The notes beneath the pieces are model-generated. The model made no database searches and was not told where the DNA came from. It worked only from the letters and a program-made list of their open reading frames with translations. A stretch of 64,000 nt of DNA from Congregibacter litoralis KT71 (GTDB taxonomy: Bacteria; Pseudomonadota; Gammaproteobacteria; Pseudomonadales; Halieaceae), in assembly GCF_000153125.2 (NCBI RefSeq), contig NZ_CM002299.1, forward strand, positions 186,809-250,808. Direction: 5' to 3'. This document shows, one piece after another, positions 62,369-64,000 of this stretch. How positions within the stretch are numbered: the stretch's first letter is position 1; each line of letters opens with the position of its first letter. The position numbers were made by a program, and so were the translations under genes.

Positions 62369-63940
62369 ATGGCACACGGACCCGCTAAAGGCATCAGCCG
62401 CTGGCTGTTTACCACGAACCACAAGGACATCGGCACGATGTACCTGTGGTTCTCCTTCGCAATGTTCATTCTGGGTGGCGCTTTCGCGATGATCATTCGC
62501 GCAGAGCTGTTTCAACCCGGCATGCAGCTTGTGGAGCCTGCATTTTTTAACCAGATGACGACGCTTCACGGACTCGTCATGGTGTTCGGGGCGATCATGC
62601 CCTCCTTCGTGGGATTGGCGAACTGGCTGATACCCATGATGATTGGCGCGCCGGATATGGCATTGCCGCGCATGAACAACTGGAGCTTCTGGATCCTTCC
62701 GCCCGCGTTCCTGATGCTTGCATCAACGCTGTTCATGGAAGGTGGCGCTCCGGCCTTTGGTTGGACTTTTTATGCGCCTCTCTCAACCACCTACGCCGCT
62801 CCATCGGTCACTTTCTTTATCTTCGCGATCCACATTCTTGGTCTGTCGTCCATCATGGGCTCGATCAACATTATCGCGACGGTAATGAACATGCGTGCAC
62901 CGGGTATGAGCTACATGAAAATGCCCCTGTTCGTATGGACCTGGTTGATTACCGCCTTCCTGCTCGTGGCTGTTATGCCCGTATTGGCGGGAGCGGTGAC
63001 CATGATGCTCATGGATATCCACTTTGGCACCAGCTTCTTCTCGGCGGCCGGTGGAGGTGACCCCGTACTGTTCCAGCACATCTTCTGGTTCTTCGGACAC
63101 CCTGAGGTGTATATCATCATCCTGCCGGCCTTCGGTGTGGTCTCTCAGATCATTCCGGCATTCAGCCGCAAGCCGCTGTTCGGTTACGACTCCATGGTCT
63201 ATGCAACGGCTGCTATTGCCTTCCTGTCGTTCATCGTCTGGGCGCACCACATGTATACCGTGGGTATGCCTGTCGCCGGCGAGCTGTTCTTCATGTACGC
63301 AACGATGCTCATCGCGGTCCCCACGGGCGTCAAAGTGTTCAACTGGGTCAGCACCATGTGGCGCGGCGCGCTGTCTTTTGAGACACCCATGCTGTTCTGC
63401 CTCGGCTTCCTTGTGCTCTTCACCATCGGTGGATTCACGGGTCTGATGTTGTCCATCGCACCAGCGGACTTCCAGTATCACGATAGCTACTTCGTCGTGG
63501 CGCACTTCCACTATGTGATGGTTGCCGGTGCGGTGTTCTCCATGTCAGCAGCCGTCTATTACTGGCTGCCCAAGTGGTGCGGCAAGATGTACAACGAAAC
63601 CATGGGTAAGACCCACTTCTGGATCTCTTTCGTTGGCTTCAACATCACCTTCTTCCCGCAGCACTTTGTGGGACTGGCCGGCATGCCCCGCCGTATTCCT
63701 GACTACGCCCTGCAGTTTGCGGATTTCAACATGATGTCCTCTATCGGTGCGTTCATTTACGGCGGTTCGCAGATCCTCTTCCTCTACAACGTGGTTGCGA
63801 CCATCGTAGCGGGCAAGCCTGTGAGCGACGAGAAAGTGTGGGACGGTGCCGAGGGACTCGAGTGGACCGTGGCTACGCCAGCGCCTTACCACACCTTTGA
63901 AGTGCCGCCGACGATTGATCCTGAGCACGCGCACTCCTAA
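62369..63940 (+). CDS. coxA: cytochrome c oxidase subunit I
   Basis: Haem-copper core subunit, 523 residues with about 12 membrane helices. TTLHGLVMVFG, FWFFGHPEVYIIILP (with the cross-linked His-Tyr site), WAHHMYTVG and VAHFHYVMV carry the haem a, haem a3 and CuB ligands. It starts at ATG 62369 after GGGGAG; a TTG at 62351 is in frame but lies in the coxB stop region. With coxB it forms an aa3/caa3-type oxidase. A coxC or assembly gene is not in view. Confidence 0.98.
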   Translation: MAHGPAKGISRWLFTTNHKDIGTMYLWFSFAMFILGGAFAMIIRAELFQPGMQLVEPAFFNQMTTLHGLVMVFGAIMPSFVGLANWLIPMMIGAPDMALPRMNNWSFWILPPAFLMLASTLFMEGGAPAFGWTFYAPLSTTYAAPSVTFFIFAIHILGLSSIMGSINIIATVMNMRAPGMSYMKMPLFVWTWLITAFLLVAVMPVLAGAVTMMLMDIHFGTSFFSAAGGGDPVLFQHIFWFFGHPEVYIIILPAFGVVSQIIPAFSRKPLFGYDSMVYATAAIAFLSFIVWAHHMYTVGMPVAGELFFMYATMLIAVPTGVKVFNWVSTMWRGALSFETPMLFCLGFLVLFTIGGFTGLMLSIAPADFQYHDSYFVVAHFHYVMVAGAVFSMSAAVYYWLPKWCGKMYNETMGKTHFWISFVGFNITFFPQHFVGLAGMPRRIPDYALQFADFNMMSSIGAFIYGGSQILFLYNVVATIVAGKPVSDEKVWDGAEGLEWTVATPAPYHTFEVPPTIDPEHAHS

Positions 63941-64000
63941 GCCTTCATTAACTCGGGAAGATACTTGAGCAGCCGAAAAGCATCATGATCCGCGTCAGCA
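63937..64000 (-). CDS. possible C-terminal end of an unidentified minus-strand gene (cut by the window edge)
   Basis: The minus strand reads 20 codons without a stop from the window edge (DADHDAFRLLKYLPELMKA) to TAG at 63939-63937, overlapping the coxA stop. The peptide is amphipathic and protein-like, but too short to name. On the plus strand nothing starts after coxA within the window. Confidence 0.3.
   Translation of the reverse strand, partial: ADADHDAFRLLKYLPELMKA

Overview
The window looks like the replication-origin region of a marine gammaproteobacterium. The order rpmH-rnpA-yidD-yidC-mnmE / dnaA-dnaN-recF-gyrB, the block mnmG-rsmG-parA-parB-atpIBEFHAGDC-glmU-glmS, and the block glyQS, trkAH-rsmB-fmt-def-LysM-dprA-tsaC-hemF-aroE are those of Pseudomonas-like and Halieaceae/Cellvibrionales-like chromosomes. 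A TonB receptor, a secreted sulfatase and the coxBA type of terminal oxidase fit a marine heterotroph of the OM60/NOR5 (Halieaceae) kind. That placement is inference from gene order and protein character; there is no rRNA or tRNA in the window to confirm it.

Layout. 1-2325: leader and a TonB-dependent receptor with a copper-receptor-like plug motif. 2333-5545: glmS and glmU (UDP-GlcNAc synthesis). 5719-7107: a fused RimB-like protease / RimK-like ligase. 7182-14418: the complete F1Fo ATP synthase operon, read leftward from a good sigma70 promoter. 14618-18886: parB, parA, rsmG, mnmG. 18887-19415: an AT-rich, partly origin-like gap. 19416-23323: mnmE, yidC, yidD, rnpA, rpmH, all leftward. 23324-24207: the best oriC candidate. 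24208-30587: dnaA, dnaN, recF, gyrB, rightward, with two parS sites inside recF. The par genes, parS sites and the origin together make one replication-segregation locus.

30588-33233 is an accessory island. It holds an IS21-type istA relic, a 17-bp perfect inverted repeat at 30911-30927 and 33114-33130, and between the repeat arms two overlapping genes for secreted proteins that I do not recognise, one with a triplicated four-cysteine unit. 33234-42996 is mixed accessory or lineage-specific sequence: a LysR regulator divergent from a large formylglycine-type sulfatase, an unknown helical protein coupled to an NAD(P)-binding/DUF2867-like protein, a tiny secreted protein with RGxPPFKR repeats, a periplasmic retropepsin-like protein, an OxyR-like regulator whose peroxidatic cysteine is glutamine, and rmuC. 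An isolated OxyR-type half-site (ATAG-N7-CTAT) lies between the repeat protein and the retropepsin.

43031-63940 returns to housekeeping: glyS/glyQ, an LpxL/HtrB-like acyltransferase, djlA, trkH/trkA, rsmB, fmt, def, a LysM protein, dprA, tsaC, hemF, aroE, a gamma-carbonic-anhydrase-like protein, a YheV-like zinc ribbon, a MATE transporter, and coxB-coxA behind a long structured leader.

The points most worth a second look are the IR-bounded two-gene secreted module, the RGxPPFKR repeat protein, the Cys-less OxyR homologue with a nearby OxyR-type half-site, the apparent CTG start of recF inside a Shine-Dalgarno-masking hairpin, and the BUS-like origin architecture upstream of dnaA.
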